A stretch of 6,669 bases of DNA from JAJPJG01 sp034667645 (GTDB lineage Bacteria; Verrucomicrobiota; Verrucomicrobiia; Chthoniobacterales; Chthoniobacteraceae), in NCBI GenBank assembly GCA_034667645.1, contig JAXDQV010000092.1, positions 1-6,669 of the forward strand, read 5' to 3'. The position numbers and the translations under genes are program-made. Position 1 is the stretch's first letter; every line of letters starts with the position of its first letter. Shown here in pieces: positions 5,919 to 6,669 of this stretch. The notes beneath the pieces are model-generated. The model did not search any database. It was not told the origin of the DNA and saw nothing but the letters and a program-made list of their open reading frames with translations.

Positions 5919-6669
5919 ATGGCTTCCATTCCCTCCAAAGTTGAAACCCGGCTCTTGGCTGGCGTTAAACGGTATCAGCCGATTTTAGCAGCGGCGAAAA
6001 CACGCGATTTAGGCGAAGCGGATACGGTAAGAATCATTACGGATATGCTCGCCGACGTTTTCGGCTACGACAAATTTGTCGAAATTACTTCGGAGTATGC
6101 GATTCGAGGCACCTTTTGCGATTTGGCTGTGAAGCTTGAAGGGGCGATACAATCGCTCATCGAAGTGAAGGCAATCGGGATGGAATTGAAAGACAGCTTT
6201 GTTAAACAGGCTGTTGATTACGCCGCGAATCAAGGGGTTGATTGGGTTGTTTTAACGACCGGCATTATTTGGCGCATTTACAAAGTGACGTTCGCGAAGC
6301 CGATAGATCAAGAGTTGGTCGTTGAATTCAACTTTTGTGATCTCAACCCGAAAAAGAACGAAGACCTTGAATTGCTTTATCTTTTTGCAAAAGAGGGTTG
6401 GGTTAAATCGGTCTTGGGAGATTTCCAGACGCAAAAACAAGCGCTCAGCCGCTTTTTTCTTGGTCAGATGATAATCACGGACCCGGTGTTAGATGTAATT
6501 CGCAGAGAGCTACGCCGCATTTCCCCTGATGTTAAAATCGAAAAGGAACAAATAAAAGGCGTCTTGCTCGCCGAAGTTTTGAAACGTGAAGTTGTCGAAG
6601 GCGAGAAGGCGGACGACGCACGCAAAAAGATAGCCCGCGTTGCCAATCGAGCATTGCGAGCAAAGCCAA
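5919..6669 (+). CDS. HsdR_N-type PD-(D/E)XK nuclease, predicted type IV restriction endonuclease (partial, 3' end off right edge)
   Basis: The frame is open from the ATG at 5919 to the right edge, 250 codons. The beginning MASIPSKVETRLLAGVKRYQP is typical of stand-alone homologues of the type I restriction R-subunit N-terminal domain (HSDR_N), which fixes the start; an in-frame ATG at 5895 would add eight residues. Nuclease motifs are all present: Asp68 in FCDLAV, Glu82-x-Lys84 in LIEVKAIG, and the QxxxY signature Gln97/Tyr101 in QAVDYAANQG, followed by WVVLTTG and WRIY. There is no helicase domain in view, and family members are usually about 250-350 residues, so little may be missing. The tail from 205 is charged and helical. 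Expected role: DNA cleavage in restriction or another defence or DNA-repair context; target and partners unknown. No methylase is visible in the window, fitting either a solo enzyme or a modification-dependent one. Codon use is less G+C-rich than in the left half. Confidence 0.88.
   Translation, partial: MASIPSKVETRLLAGVKRYQPILAAAKTRDLGEADTVRIITDMLADVFGYDKFVEITSEYAIRGTFCDLAVKLEGAIQSLIEVKAIGMELKDSFVKQAVDYAANQGVDWVVLTTGIIWRIYKVTFAKPIDQELVVEFNFCDLNPKKNEDLELLYLFAKEGWVKSVLGDFQTQKQALSRFFLGQMIITDPVLDVIRRELRRISPDVKIEKEQIKGVLLAEVLKREVVEGEKADDARKKIARVANRALRAKP

Noticed and set aside
6009..6646. Three minus-strand frames of 60-74 codons
   Set aside because: All lie opposite the HsdR_N nuclease, whose catalytic motifs are complete in the plus frame.

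Overview
The window looks like a stretch of a verrucomicrobial (or related PVC-group) chromosome. Three things point there, all judged by eye and from memory: a GreA-type elongation factor with the long N-terminal extension known from Chlamydiae, Verrucomicrobia and spirochaetes; a large repeat protein opening with an LEPR-like 'LEQRIAPA' tag, a style common in Planctomycetes and Verrucomicrobia; and tandem Gfo/Idh/MocA oxidoreductases in G+C-rich sequence.

Layout. Positions 1-5009 are G+C-rich and read entirely from the minus strand. From right to left they hold a repeat-rich, probably surface or secreted protein (3600-5009), two paralogous oxidoreductases whose stop and start codons overlap by 4 nt (2387-3502 and 1269-2390), and the N-terminal 397 residues of a GreA-like factor that runs off the left edge (2-1192). 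From about 5050 the sequence changes: 5010-5247 has no convincing gene but contains homopolymer runs and a short direct repeat. A compact cluster then runs leftward from 5860 to 5248: a membrane-anchored topoisomerase-type zinc-ribbon protein (5510-5860), two possible microproteins of 41 and 30 codons, and a strong 12-bp stem-loop. Divergently, on the plus strand, a HsdR_N-type PD-(D/E)XK nuclease ('predicted type IV restriction endonuclease' family) starts at 5919 and leaves the window at the right edge. This right part is visibly less G+C-rich.

How they fit. The left half is ordinary chromosomal content: the two oxidoreductases are probably co-translated and act on related sugar-like substrates. 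The right half has the look of an accessory or defence-type insertion: a stand-alone restriction-type nuclease, divergent from a zinc-ribbon membrane protein followed by very small genes. The least expected item is the 30-residue peptide at 5290-5382. It has a hydrophobic/amphipathic helix, an Arg/Lys tail, a near-ideal Shine-Dalgarno and a terminator-like hairpin just downstream. That layout resembles type I toxins or other small membrane-active peptides, but nothing here proves function.
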